The notes: generated by a model from the sequence alone, not told the origin. A stretch of 44,023 bases of DNA from Lachnospiraceae bacterium (GCA_016281555.1 JAEEIV010000086.1:1-44023), one strand, 5' to 3'; shown: positions 23,307 through 31,975, numbered from the stretch's first letter. A program made the numbers and translations.

Positions 23307-23345
23307 ACAGCGGATGTCTGAAAACGATGATCCGCTGTTTTTTTT
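23307..23345 (+). terminator. Rho-independent terminator
   Basis: ACAGCGGAT and ATCCGCTGT pair across a 14-base loop and run into eight T. It closes the membrane protein gene and lies 40 bases before the next start. Confidence 0.92.
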
Positions 23346-23384
23346 AGGGAAACCGTGAACTGCGGCAACCCCGGAAAGAAGGGC

Positions 23385-24470
23385 ATGATGTCACGTGAAG
23401 AAGTAGAAGAAACCATCGTTCCGGTCGAATCGACCGACGATCTCGCGTTTTATGACGTCCGGAAAGCGCCGTTTCACGTCTACGGTCTCTTTTTCGACGA
23501 GGAGGAAGGCGTGTTTCGCCGGATGCCGAAGGAAGCGGCGGAACGGGTCAGTCCCGGCGTGCTTCTTCGCTCCACGCGCTCGGCGGGCGGGCGGCTCCGC
23601 TTTTTTACGGACGCCGAACGGATCGCGATCAAAGTAAAATACGCCGCCTATTGCCGGCTGAATTACTTTTCCGAAGCCGGAGCGAACGGCTTTGACCTCT
23701 ATCTCGACGACAGGGAAAGCGGGCAGAGCCGCTTCGTCAAACTCTTTCCTTTCGAGACCGATTCCAAAGAGGGCTTTACCTCCGAAATCAAATTCAATTC
23801 GAGAAAGCCCCGGTTCCTCACGATCCATTTTCCGGGGTACGCGGCGGTTTCGGAGCTGCTCGTGGGACTTCCGAAGGATGCTCTCCTGAAACCCGGTCTG
23901 TCTTACAAGCCGGAGCTTCCAATCGTCTATTACGGCAGTTCGATCACGCAGGGCGCCTGTGCTTCGCGCCCCGGCAATGCGTATGAAAACATCGTCTGCC
24001 GGAAGACCGGCATCGATTACGTGAACCTCGGGTTTTCCGGGCAGGGAAAGGGCGAAGCGGAAATGGCAGGATACATTGCCTCGCTCGACATGTCCGTATT
24101 CGTGATGGATTATGACCACAATGCGCCGAACAAGGATCATCTGAAGCAGACACACGAACCTTTCTTTAAGATCTTCCGCGAGGCGCACCCGGAAACGCCC
24201 TGCATTTTTATGTCCCGGCCCGACTTCGGCCCGCTCACTTATGAGCAGATGCAGGGGCGGAAGGACAAGATCCTTGAAACCTACCGGAACGCCCGCGAGA
24301 ACGGGGACCGGAACGTGTATTTCATTGACGGGGAAAGCATGTTCCGGGGGCCGTACGAGGATTACTGCCTCGTGGACAACGTCCATCCGAACGATCTCGG
24401 CTTCGCGCTCATGGCGGACGCCGTGATCGCCATGCTGGAACGGATCAGACTGCACCGGGACTTTGACTGA
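23385..24470 (+). CDS. SGNH/GDSL-type esterase with N-terminal GxDLY domain
   Basis: ATG 23385 or 23388 is preferred to GTG 23355 because GGAAAGAAGGG precedes it; 361 residues. The N-terminal beta-sandwich (about 15-165) holds the NGFDLYLDD motif that names the GxDLY domain. The C-terminal SGNH hydrolase shows the nucleophile block YYGSSITQGA (about 187-196), block II with GFSGQG, an N in the DYDHNAPN region, and the catalytic Asp/His block VDNVHPNDLG. Such proteins deacylate sugars or small esters. There is no signal peptide, so it acts inside the cell. It is followed after 23 bases by the GNAT-FAD fusion, and the pair probably forms one operon. No promoter is evident between terminator and start. 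Confidence 0.88.
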   Translation: MMSREEVEETIVPVESTDDLAFYDVRKAPFHVYGLFFDEEEGVFRRMPKEAAERVSPGVLLRSTRSAGGRLRFFTDAERIAIKVKYAAYCRLNYFSEAGANGFDLYLDDRESGQSRFVKLFPFETDSKEGFTSEIKFNSRKPRFLTIHFPGYAAVSELLVGLPKDALLKPGLSYKPELPIVYYGSSITQGACASRPGNAYENIVCRKTGIDYVNLGFSGQGKGEAEMAGYIASLDMSVFVMDYDHNAPNKDHLKQTHEPFFKIFREAHPETPCIFMSRPDFGPLTYEQMQGRKDKILETYRNARENGDRNVYFIDGESMFRGPYEDYCLVDNVHPNDLGFALMADAVIAMLERIRLHRDFD

Positions 24471-24493
24471 ACGCGCCCGGATAAGGAGAAACC

Positions 24494-26323
24494 ATGGAAT
24501 TCATTTGCTTCACCGAATCGGAAAAACAGAAGTACCGCGAGGAACTGCTCTCAATGACCGTTGCAAGCGACCGGGAATTCGTCCCGCCGCTCTCCTGCCG
24601 TGAATCCACATTGCAAAGTTGCTTAAGCGAAGGCGCCGGCGGAGCGGAGACTTCCTCCGTGCTTCCATACTTCGAGGAAATGATGGCGCAGGAGATCATT
24701 GCCGCTATCGAAGACGGAAAAGTGCTCGCCTTCCTCTCCTACCGGAAAGATTTCACCTCGGACGTGATCGGTGAGGATACCTTGCCGAATCTTTATCTTT
24801 CCACGATGATCTCGAGACCGGAAGCGCGCGGGAAAGGGATCGGAAAACAGATCTTTCTTTCTCTTTTCCGGGACCGTTACCCTTCGCGGCGCGCCTTTAC
24901 GCGGACCTGGTCCACGAACGACGTGCAGATCCACGTTTTCGGAAAACTCGGATTCAAGGAAATCAAACGGGTGAAAGACGGACGCGGACCGGGTGTTGAC
25001 ACGATCTATTACGAAAAGCCCGCGGAACAGGAAAACCCTGCGAACCCGGATCTTTCCTACGACGTCATCGTCGCGGGCGGCGGCTTCACGGGATGCGCGG
25101 CGGCGCTCTCGGCTGCCCGTCTCGGAAAGAAAGTGCTCCTCATTGAAAACGGCGGCGCGCTCGGAGGCGCGGCAAATCACGCCCTTGTGTATCCGTTCAT
25201 GCCGTATTATACGACGGTCAAAAAAGAGGACGGAACCGAGGAACGGTTCTATCTCTCCCGCGGGATTTTCCGTGAACTCACGGACGAGATGGAGAAAGCC
25301 GGTTTTTACAACGCGGACAAGCGCTTTGATACGGAAGCGCTGAAACTCCTGCTCGACCGGAAACTCACGGAAGCCGGCGTCCGCGTCCTGTTCCATGGAA
25401 CCATCTTCCGCGTCGGAAAACAGGGCAGGCTTCTGACGAACGCCGCCGTCGCGACGAAGGCCGGTGTGTACCGCTTTTTTGCCAAGATGTTCATTGACTG
25501 CACCGGAGACGCGGACCTTACCGAATTCGCCGGCGTGCCGACGAGACTCGGACGCGAATCCGATCACCTTTGCCAGCCGATGACGCTCTGCTTCCGCGTG
25601 GTCAATGCGGACAAGAAGAAGTTCTTCGAGAACCGCCCGCTCTACCAGTCGCTTTACAAGGAATGGCTTGCCGAAGGACGGACCTCGAACCCCAGGGAAA
25701 ACGTTCTGGTCTTCGACTATCCGGTCGACGGCGTGCTGCACTTCAACACGACGCGGGTCGTGAAACTGAATCCGGTGGATCCTTTCGACGTTTCCGCGGC
25801 CGAAATGGAAGCGAGAAAACAGGTGGAAGAGCTGATGGCGTTCATGAAGGAAAAGAACATTCCGGGAATGGAAAACGCGAAGCTTTTGTCCACGGCGGAC
25901 TCGATCGGCGTCCGGGAGAGCCGGATGTTAGACGGCGCTTATCTTCTGACCGGGAAAGACCTCACGGACTGCGTGAAGTTCAAAGATGCGATCGCCGCAG
26001 GGAATTATGACATTGACATCCACAATCCGGAAGGCAGCGGCACGAGCCACTACTACTTCCCGGCCGGCACGTGGTACACGATCCCGTACCGCGCATTGAC
26101 GCCGAAGGCCGAAGACGCAGAAAACCTGCTCGTCGCGGGACGGGCGATCTCCGTCGACCACGAGGCGCAGGCTTCCATACGGATCATGCCGATCTGTACG
26201 ACGACCGGCGAAGCCGCCGGTGTCGCTGCCTCCGTCGCGATCGACGAAGGCGTCAGTGTACAGAACGTCAACATCAAAGAAGTGCAGAGAATACTGAAAG
26301 AAAACGGCGCGTTTATCGGCTAG
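24494..26323 (+). CDS. GNAT acetyltransferase fused to FAD-dependent oxidoreductase
   Basis: 609 residues, start fixed by AAGGAGA before ATG 24494. Residues 1-175 form a GNAT domain with the acetyl-CoA loop RPEARGKGIGKQIF (108-121) and a late VQIHVFGKLGFKE element. Residues 188-609 form an FAD-dependent oxidoreductase of the family that includes FAD_oxidored/PF12831 proteins: dinucleotide loop VIVAGGGFTGCAAALSAARLGKKVLLIE (191-218), DCTGDADLTEFAGVP in the middle and a C-terminal NLLVAGRAISVDHEAQASIRIMP...TTGEAAGVAA FAD-closing motif. Both parts keep their key residues. The junction is a Pro/Asn/Glu-rich linker near 176-187. The substrate is unknown. It converges with the next gene, overlapping it by 11 bases at the 3' ends. 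Confidence 0.9.
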   Translation: MEFICFTESEKQKYREELLSMTVASDREFVPPLSCRESTLQSCLSEGAGGAETSSVLPYFEEMMAQEIIAAIEDGKVLAFLSYRKDFTSDVIGEDTLPNLYLSTMISRPEARGKGIGKQIFLSLFRDRYPSRRAFTRTWSTNDVQIHVFGKLGFKEIKRVKDGRGPGVDTIYYEKPAEQENPANPDLSYDVIVAGGGFTGCAAALSAARLGKKVLLIENGGALGGAANHALVYPFMPYYTTVKKEDGTEERFYLSRGIFRELTDEMEKAGFYNADKRFDTEALKLLLDRKLTEAGVRVLFHGTIFRVGKQGRLLTNAAVATKAGVYRFFAKMFIDCTGDADLTEFAGVPTRLGRESDHLCQPMTLCFRVVNADKKKFFENRPLYQSLYKEWLAEGRTSNPRENVLVFDYPVDGVLHFNTTRVVKLNPVDPFDVSAAEMEARKQVEELMAFMKEKNIPGMENAKLLSTADSIGVRESRMLDGAYLLTGKDLTDCVKFKDAIAAGNYDIDIHNPEGSGTSHYYFPAGTWYTIPYRALTPKAEDAENLLVAGRAISVDHEAQASIRIMPICTTTGEAAGVAASVAIDEGVSVQNVNIKEVQRILKENGAFIG

Positions 26324-27533
26324 AAAGCCTCTTCAGCGCTTCCCGGAGCAGGTCGGAAACGGAGGCGAACTCTTCTCCTTTCAGTTCCGACATGACGTTT
26401 TTCACGTCTGCCTTTCCGTACCCGAGTTCCTGCAATGCGAGCGCGGCCTCTTCCGTCATCGCGGCGGATTGCACGGCCGATTCCGGCTCGTAAGGTTTGA
26501 CCGGCTTGAACGCCTTCGCTTCTGAGAGGCGGATCCGGTTCTCAAACTGCAGATAAAACGCATACAGGTCAGTGAGATCGAAGAATTTCGTCTCTTCAAA
26601 GATCTTCCGGACAAACTTCACGGAATACAGGTATTCGTCCTCGAGATCGCCGTCATGGTTCCGGACGGTCGTGAATCCGGAAAGCACGATCGTTTGGATG
26701 AACGGAGAAAGATTGAAGAAATGGGCGCCGAGGAAGACGCCGAGGCTGAATATCGTTTCCGCATATTCCGATTTCAGTTGGGAAGCCGGCTTTTTCTTAT
26801 AGCCGAGCTTCCCTTCTTTTGTGAGGACCGGGGCTTCCGATCCGAAGTCCTCGATCTCCGGGAGGTCGAGGTCCGCGGACAGCACGTCGCCTTCCAGTTC
26901 ATAGTTTACGCGGACGTCGTAGGGCAGTTCGAGATGATTCATGAACGAACCGATGAAGCTCTCAATGGTGTCCTCGTCCCCGTCCGCGCTGAGACGGTAC
27001 AATTCCTTCTTCGCTTCATTGTCCGATTCCGCAAAGGCCTCCTCGAACTCTTCCGCCGTCATGACCTGCTCGGCATAGCGGTGCAGGTGAAGCCGGACTT
27101 CCAAAGCCTCCTCGTATTCCTCCAGGATCGCGCGCGCCGGACGCACGACTTTTGAGGAAAGGTCGGTCGTTCCGGGCGCATCCGTGGTGATTCCCGTAAG
27201 TTCCGACATGCTGACGGACTTCCCGGTCGCGTTCGGCTTCTTCACGAGACTTTCCGCCGGCTTTGTGCTTCCCCCGTTCGGCTGTTTTGCGGCTCGCCCG
27301 AGTCCCGCGCCTTCCATCAATCCGCCGAGTCCGGCAGCGGAGATCTTTTTCCGGTACGAAAGGCCGGTCCCGTTGATCCCGACAAGCGACGGGCTTAAGT
27401 TCAGAAACGTACCGCGCTGTCCGAGCGTCACGGACGCCCCCTTCTTACCGACCGTCGCGCTGACGCCGCTGCCGGAAAAATTCAGGCGCAGGTAATTGCC
27501 GAGTCTGATCGATTTTGAAAAGCGGAGTCCCAT
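26313..27533 (-). CDS. DUF4236-domain protein with RuvA-C/UBA-like tail
   Basis: 406 residues. The first 62 residues (MGLRFSKSIRLGNYLRLNFSGSG...GTGLSYRKK) are a typical DUF4236 domain, a short beta-rich module of unknown role. A linker of about 75 residues rich in S, T and G follows, then a mixed region (about 135-345) without a family I can name, and the last 45 residues (EEAALALQELGYGKADVKNVM...LLREALKRL) have the helical pattern of the RuvA C-terminal/UBA-like domain that binds partner proteins. No signal peptide or membrane span. Last gene of the operon, starting 3 bases after the serine hydrolase stop. Confidence 0.82.
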   Translation of the reverse strand: MGLRFSKSIRLGNYLRLNFSGSGVSATVGKKGASVTLGQRGTFLNLSPSLVGINGTGLSYRKKISAAGLGGLMEGAGLGRAAKQPNGGSTKPAESLVKKPNATGKSVSMSELTGITTDAPGTTDLSSKVVRPARAILEEYEEALEVRLHLHRYAEQVMTAEEFEEAFAESDNEAKKELYRLSADGDEDTIESFIGSFMNHLELPYDVRVNYELEGDVLSADLDLPEIEDFGSEAPVLTKEGKLGYKKKPASQLKSEYAETIFSLGVFLGAHFFNLSPFIQTIVLSGFTTVRNHDGDLEDEYLYSVKFVRKIFEETKFFDLTDLYAFYLQFENRIRLSEAKAFKPVKPYEPESAVQSAAMTEEAALALQELGYGKADVKNVMSELKGEEFASVSDLLREALKRLSSR

Positions 27534-27536
27534 AAG

Positions 27537-28943
27537 TCATCCCTTTCTCGTAAACAAATTCGGAGAATAGAATTGTCCTTTGCTGAAAATGACGGCCTTT
27601 TTGTCTTCCTTGAACCGGACGTCGGTGACCGGATCGCTCGCCTTCTGGAACACGCCGTTTCCGCGGTAGAGAAGGAACTCGTCCGCATCCCGGTAATACG
27701 AGAGTTTCAGCCGGTTTTCGCCGACGTATTCGAACGTCATGTCGCCGTAGGCAGGATTCTCATATAAGCCGTTAAAATCGTACTTGCTCAAATCTTCCGC
27801 GCTTACTTCGGCCTTCGGCAGGCATTTCGCCTCATAGTCCGGTTTCGTAAGAAAGAGCTTGATCCTCCGGTCCGCCTCTTTGTGATAGTCCGGTTCGACG
27901 CGGTCTAATGCAATGTCCAGCAGGATATCCTTTAAAAGCGAATACGGTTGGGAAGCGCTGTTGATCATCACGGCGTACCCGGAATTCAGATCCCGGAAGA
28001 AGCCCATCGCCGAACGGTATCCGAAGAGCACGCCGCCGTGATAGCAAAGCCGCTCGCCCCGGTAGACCGAGGGCGCGAGCCCGAGGGCGTATTGCCTGGA
28101 CCGGTCCGGCCAAGCCGTATCGCACCAGAAAATGTTCGGACGGATGAGATTCAAATATCCCTCTTTGGAAAGCAGTTTATTTCCGTCCGGAGCGGTGCAT
28201 TGATTCGCGAGGAACTTGATCCATTTCTCGACGCCCTTCATGTTCGTCACGATCCCGCCGGGGCAGTTCGTGACCGGGGCGCAGGTCTTCGGATCCACGC
28301 GCTTCAGTTCATTGCCGACCGTATCGTAGCCGACGGCATAGCGCGTCTCTTTTTCATCCCGGTAATTCCGAAACTGCAATTCGATCCCGAGCGGCACGCC
28401 GATCTTCTCCCGAAGGAGCTCTTCGTAGGTCTTTCCGGTCACCCGCTCCGCGAGGTAGCCGAGGATCGTATACATTTCGTTCTGATATGCGAACTTGTCG
28501 CGGAAATCAAAGCAGGGCGCAAGGTCCAACGCACGTTTCGACGCCGAGTAAAGATCGCGGCATTCGTCGTCGAACATGCTGAAGCGCTGCTTGTTGTGGC
28601 TGCAGATGCCGCTCCGGTGGCAGGCGAGATCGCGGAGCGTCATGTGCTCCGTCACGTACTCATTGTACGCGTGATACTCCGGCCAGATCTTTTTCACGGG
28701 ATCGTCCCAATGAAGCAGCCCCTCGTCCTCGAGCATCGAGATCAGCACCGTGCAGAAGCTTTTCGACATCGACGCGATCTGAAACAGCGTATCTTCCGTC
28801 ACCGGCGTGCCGGCTTCCCTGTCCTTAAGGCCGAAGAAACTCCGCTCCACGGTCTCGCCGTTTCGAAACGAAAGCACGGCGCCGCCCGCGACCGGGATGC
28901 GCTCGCCGATGTAGTCAATGGTTTCCTGAAGTACCGGATGCAT
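27537..28943 (-). CDS. Serine hydrolase, beta-lactamase/PBP class C family
   Basis: ATG 28943 with GAGGAGGAG directly upstream gives 468 residues. The three active-site elements are present: S58-M-S-K61 (SxxK), YQN (YxN) near 160 and YHGG (the HxG/KTG equivalent) near 325. A small C-terminal beta domain follows (about 395-468). There is no signal peptide, which is unusual for a wall-active enzyme and points to an intracellular esterase or peptidase. It lies between CsoR and the DUF4236 gene, with gaps of 10 and 3 bases. True beta-lactamase activity is not implied. Confidence 0.9.
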   Translation of the reverse strand: MHPVLQETIDYIGERIPVAGGAVLSFRNGETVERSFFGLKDREAGTPVTEDTLFQIASMSKSFCTVLISMLEDEGLLHWDDPVKKIWPEYHAYNEYVTEHMTLRDLACHRSGICSHNKQRFSMFDDECRDLYSASKRALDLAPCFDFRDKFAYQNEMYTILGYLAERVTGKTYEELLREKIGVPLGIELQFRNYRDEKETRYAVGYDTVGNELKRVDPKTCAPVTNCPGGIVTNMKGVEKWIKFLANQCTAPDGNKLLSKEGYLNLIRPNIFWCDTAWPDRSRQYALGLAPSVYRGERLCYHGGVLFGYRSAMGFFRDLNSGYAVMINSASQPYSLLKDILLDIALDRVEPDYHKEADRRIKLFLTKPDYEAKCLPKAEVSAEDLSKYDFNGLYENPAYGDMTFEYVGENRLKLSYYRDADEFLLYRGNGVFQKASDPVTDVRFKEDKKAVIFSKGQFYSPNLFTRKG

Positions 28944-28953
28944 GGTCTCCTCC

Positions 28954-29235
28954 TCAAATGAACTTTTCAATGGCTTTTCTGAACTCCATAAGGGCTTCGG
29001 TGTCCCCGTCCTCCACGGCATGCGTGATGCAATGCGCCACGTGCTCGTTGATGATCTCTTTCCCGAGTCCGGTCAGCGCGGAGCGTACCGCGGCAAGCTG
29101 GATCAATACGTCCGCACAGTCCTCGTCCGCCTCCAGCATTTTCTTCACGTGTTCGAGATGCCCGATCGCGCGCGAGACGCGGTTGATCTCACGCTTCTTT
29201 TCTTCCGGGTCATGATGATGTCCGTGTCCTTCCAT
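28954..29235 (-). CDS. csoR: CsoR-family metal-sensing repressor
   Basis: 93 residues, all helical. The Cu(I)-ligand set of CsoR is intact: Cys40, His65 and Cys69 have the same 25- and 4-residue spacing as Cys36/His61/Cys65 of the studied CsoR proteins. The N-terminus is His-rich (MEGHGHHH), which may add metal binding. FrmR and CstR relatives differ in these positions, so copper is the best guess. Copper would release it from GC-rich operators; a fitting dyad lies in the operon promoter. Oddly, no copper ATPase or CopZ gene is nearby. It starts 17 bases after the amidotransferase-like gene. Confidence 0.9.
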   Translation of the reverse strand: MEGHGHHHDPEEKKREINRVSRAIGHLEHVKKMLEADEDCADVLIQLAAVRSALTGLGKEIINEHVAHCITHAVEDGDTEALMEFRKAIEKFI

Positions 29236-29252
29236 TTCCGCCTCCGCCTCTC

Positions 29253-29966
29253 TCAGTCCCTGAGCCAGTCAAATATCTGCTGCAGTTCCCCGTCCACGTC
29301 CGGATGGAACTGCGTCCCGATGATCTTGTCGCCGTACTCGATTGCTTCGATCGTTCCGTCGTCCGCCCGGCCGGTCACGGTGATGCCCGGCGCCGGCTCT
29401 CCGATGCAATAAATGTGGAACGAAGCTCCCATGATCTCGGTTTTCCCGAGGATCTTCGCAAGCTGCGAATCCGGGGCAAGATGCACCGGATGCTTCACGG
29501 AACTTAAGTCTCCGCGCGGCAGGATCTCGCTCGGATAATGCCCTTCCACGCGCTTCAGAAACCGGTAGGTCCTCCCTGCCGAATTCTGCCGGTAGAACTC
29601 ACCGACTTCTCCTGTAAACCCGCACTTTTGCGCCTCTTCCTTCGCGCCGAAGTACGTCTGGACGCTCTGGCAGCCGAGGCAGATCCCGAGAAGTTTCTTC
29701 CCCGTTTTGATCGCGTATTCGACGAGTTCGATGTGAAACGGGTTCATGGCCTTTCCGCCCTGAACGATGAACGCGTCGCAGAGATCTGCGGCTTCGGTCT
29801 CAAGCCGGCAGTCGACCGGCAAAATGCCGACGGGGATCAGCCCGGACGCTTTCGCTCTGACGCAGTACGTGTCGGTAAAAAAATACTTGTCAGCGTACCG
29901 GTCTTCCGTCTTCCCGTAATTCAACGCATACGGCACGATGCCCACCACTTTTTTCCCGTTTAGCAT
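29253..29966 (-). CDS. Class I glutamine amidotransferase-like hydrolase (peptidase C26, PuuD type)
   Basis: ATG 29966 with AAAGGAG 5 bases upstream gives 237 residues. The nucleophile C96 sits in the elbow GICLGCQ, the catalytic histidine in TQFHPD, and FIVQGG provides the oxyanion region. The usual HPE(A) glutamate is replaced by Asp (HPDVD). PuuD-type members hydrolyse gamma-glutamyl bonds, such as in gamma-glutamyl-GABA; here the substrate is not shown. It is the first gene of the operon that contains csoR, so it should respond to the same metal signal. Confidence 0.87.
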   Translation of the reverse strand: MLNGKKVVGIVPYALNYGKTEDRYADKYFFTDTYCVRAKASGLIPVGILPVDCRLETEAADLCDAFIVQGGKAMNPFHIELVEYAIKTGKKLLGICLGCQSVQTYFGAKEEAQKCGFTGEVGEFYRQNSAGRTYRFLKRVEGHYPSEILPRGDLSSVKHPVHLAPDSQLAKILGKTEIMGASFHIYCIGEPAPGITVTGRADDGTIEAIEYGDKIIGTQFHPDVDGELQQIFDWLRD

Positions 29967-30009
29967 ATCGGCTCCTTTCCCAAACTGCCGCAACTCAGGT
30001 CTTTTGTTC

Positions 30010-30038
30010 AATATAACACCCCAACCTGCGGGTGTCTA
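30010..30038 (-). promoter_or_regulatory. Promoter of the amidotransferase-csoR operon
   Basis: Minus strand TAGACA (30038-30033), 17-base spacer, TATATT (30015-30010). The spacer is filled by the dyad at 30016-30035. Confidence 0.75.
30016..30035. promoter_or_regulatory. GC-rich dyad, candidate CsoR operator
   Basis: ACACCC-N8-GGGTGT lies between the -10 and -35 of the operon that encodes csoR. CsoR/RcnR-type repressors bind C-tract/G-tract dyads of this style, so autorepression is likely; the match is by pattern only. Confidence 0.55.
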
Positions 30039-30083
30039 CCTTTTCCTTCGGAAAAAAGAACGAAAACCATCCCCCCGGGAGGC

Positions 30084-30112
30084 TTACAAACCCGTTTCGA
30101 TTCTGCTATAAT
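30084..30112 (+). promoter_or_regulatory. Promoter of the FecCD-type transporter operon
   Basis: TATAAT (30107-30112) with TG extended -10 (30104-30105); the -35 is weak (TTACAA, 30084-30089, 17-base spacer). A GCGGAC-N7-GTCCGC dyad at 30127-30145 follows in the leader. I see no Fur box. Confidence 0.65.
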
Positions 30113-30165
30113 TCCTGCTTGGATGCGCGGACTGCACCGGTCCGCCTTTCTTCTGAAGGATCCTG

Positions 30166-31221
30166 ATGATCATGAGACCGACCCTTTCAAAAAAGAAACT
30201 GATCCTGCTCATCCTGCTGGCCGTTCTTCTGCCTGCGGGAATGATCCTTGCGCTGTTCTCCGGTCCTTCCGGCCTTTCGCTGCCGGATGCGTTCCGGGCA
30301 TTGTTCGGCGTCGGGAGCAAGACCGCGGTCCGGATCGTTCAGAACACCCGCGTCCCCAGACTGCTTTCAGCCGTCATCGCCGGCGCCGGGCTTTCCGTCT
30401 CCGGCCTCATCATGCAGACCTGTCTCGGCAATGACATGGCCTCCCCTTCGACGCTCGGCGTCTCAAACGCCGCGGTCTTCGGCGCGAACCTGTCGATCAT
30501 TGCCTTCGCCGGCGGCTTCCTTTCCACCGGCCACAACGTGCAGAACTATATGTCCGGCGTCAATCCTTTCGCGACGTCGGTCATTGCCCTCATTTTCGCG
30601 GTACTTTCCGTACTGGTCATTCTGGGGCTCGGGAGGCTGAAGGCCTTTCACCCGGGCGTCATCGTGCTTTCCGGCGTCGCCCTCGGTGCGATGTGGACCG
30701 CCGCGACGACCGTGCTGCAGTTTTACGCGACCGACGTCGGGCTCTCGGCGGCGGTCATCTGGAGTTTCGGCGACCTGGGGCGGGCGACGTACCGGACCGA
30801 CCTCATACTGCTCGCCGCAGTCACGGTCTCCGCAGTCATTTTCCTGCTTCTGGCACGGAAATACAACGCGCTCCTTTCCGGAGAGACGACCGCCGTTTCC
30901 CTCGGTGTCCGGGTGGTCAGGCTCCGTTTCGTCTCTCTGTTTCTCGCTTCGCTCGTCACCGCGGTCTCGGTTTCCTTCCTCGGCATGATCGGTTTTGTCG
31001 GGATCATCTGCCCGCACGTGGCAAAGAAACTCTTCGGGCAGGACCACCGGATCTCGATCCCGGTCTCGATGCTTTTGGGGAGTCTCCTGCTGCTCTTTGC
31101 GGACACGTTTTCGAGAACCTTGGGTCAGGGAGCCGCCCTGCCGGTCGGTGCGATCACGTCGCTTCTCGGGGCGCCGTTCTTCCTCTTTCTGCTCTTTTCC
31201 GGAAAGGGGGCGAGACGATGA
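30166..31221 (+). CDS. FecCD-family ABC transporter permease (metal complex/siderophore import)
   Basis: 351 residues with about nine or ten hydrophobic spans, the family layout. Conserved FecCD features include R-V-P-R-L-L-S-A-V-I-A-G-A-G-L-S-V-S-G near 60-75 (the QT(R)NPLA-equivalent reads ICNDMASPSTLGVSNAAVFGA-like), GVALGAMWTA, W-S-F-G-D-L-G near 195 and FLGMIGFVGIICPHVAK in the coupling region near 275-290. GAAGGA precedes ATG 30166. The stop overlaps the ATPase start (ATGA). Imports ferric siderophores, haem, cobalamin or other metal complexes; which one cannot be told. Confidence 0.93.
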   Translation: MIMRPTLSKKKLILLILLAVLLPAGMILALFSGPSGLSLPDAFRALFGVGSKTAVRIVQNTRVPRLLSAVIAGAGLSVSGLIMQTCLGNDMASPSTLGVSNAAVFGANLSIIAFAGGFLSTGHNVQNYMSGVNPFATSVIALIFAVLSVLVILGLGRLKAFHPGVIVLSGVALGAMWTAATTVLQFYATDVGLSAAVIWSFGDLGRATYRTDLILLAAVTVSAVIFLLLARKYNALLSGETTAVSLGVRVVRLRFVSLFLASLVTAVSVSFLGMIGFVGIICPHVAKKLFGQDHRISIPVSMLLGSLLLLFADTFSRTLGQGAALPVGAITSLLGAPFFLFLLFSGKGARR

Positions 31222-31973
31222 TCGAGATCCGCGACCTCACTTTCCGTTATGAGAAAAAATCCGCCCCGGTGCTGGACGAACTCTCCCTTTCTTTGGAAAC
31301 GGGAAAGATCGGCGTACTGCTCGGCCGGAACGGCTCCGGAAAAAGCACGCTCTTAAAAGTCCTGCTCGGACTTTTGAAGGCGGAAAAAGGCGAAGTGCTG
31401 GCGGATTCGGAAAACTTTTTTGCTCTTTCTCCCCGGGAAAAGGCGAAGCGCATCGCCTACGTGCCGCAGGAACTGAACTTCGGCGCGCTCTCCGTATACG
31501 AGACCGTATTGCTCGGCAGGATCAGCCGCTTCGGACTGTTTCCGGGTCCGGAAGACGATGCGGCCGTCAGGAACGCCCTGGCAATGACCGGACTCGCCGG
31601 ATTCGAGCAGCGGGACGCCGGACGTCTCTCCGGCGGAGAAAAGCAGAAGGTCGCGATCGCCAGGGCGCTCGCCCAGGAGGCGAATCTCCTGCTCTTCGAC
31701 GAACCCACGGGAAACCTGGACATTGCCAATGAACGAGCGTTCCTCGACACCGTAAAGCGCCTCGTGTCCGAAAAAAACATCACGGTCCTCGCCGTCCTGC
31801 ACGACCTGAACCGGGCGCTCTCGTTCGGCGACCGCTTCTTTTTCATGAAAGAAGGGCGCATTGCCTTCTCCGGCGGGGAGGAACTGTTCACGCCGGAGCT
31901 CATTTACGAAATCTTCGATACCCGCGTCCGGACGGAAACCGTCGACGGACAAAAGATCATACTGGAGGTATAA
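31218..31973 (+). CDS. FecE-type ABC transporter ATP-binding protein
   Basis: ATG 31218 overlaps the permease stop; 251 residues. Walker A GRNGSGKS (36-43), a Q-loop in AYVPQE, signature LSGGEKQK near 137 and Walker B NLLLFDEP with the following TGNLD D-loop, then the switch histidine in LAVLHDLNRA. This branch powers metal-complex importers and pairs with the FecCD permease, with which it is translationally coupled. The lipoprotein receptor gene starts 2 bases after its stop. Confidence 0.95.
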   Translation: MIEIRDLTFRYEKKSAPVLDELSLSLETGKIGVLLGRNGSGKSTLLKVLLGLLKAEKGEVLADSENFFALSPREKAKRIAYVPQELNFGALSVYETVLLGRISRFGLFPGPEDDAAVRNALAMTGLAGFEQRDAGRLSGGEKQKVAIARALAQEANLLLFDEPTGNLDIANERAFLDTVKRLVSEKNITVLAVLHDLNRALSFGDRFFFMKEGRIAFSGGEELFTPELIYEIFDTRVRTETVDGQKIILEV

Positions 31974-31975
31974 AA

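Noticed and set aside
30693-31217. An N-terminal extension of the FecE-type ATPase reaching into the permease gene
   Set aside because: ATG 31218 overlaps the permease stop in ATGA form and gives a standard-length ATPase; the extension is out-of-frame permease sequence.
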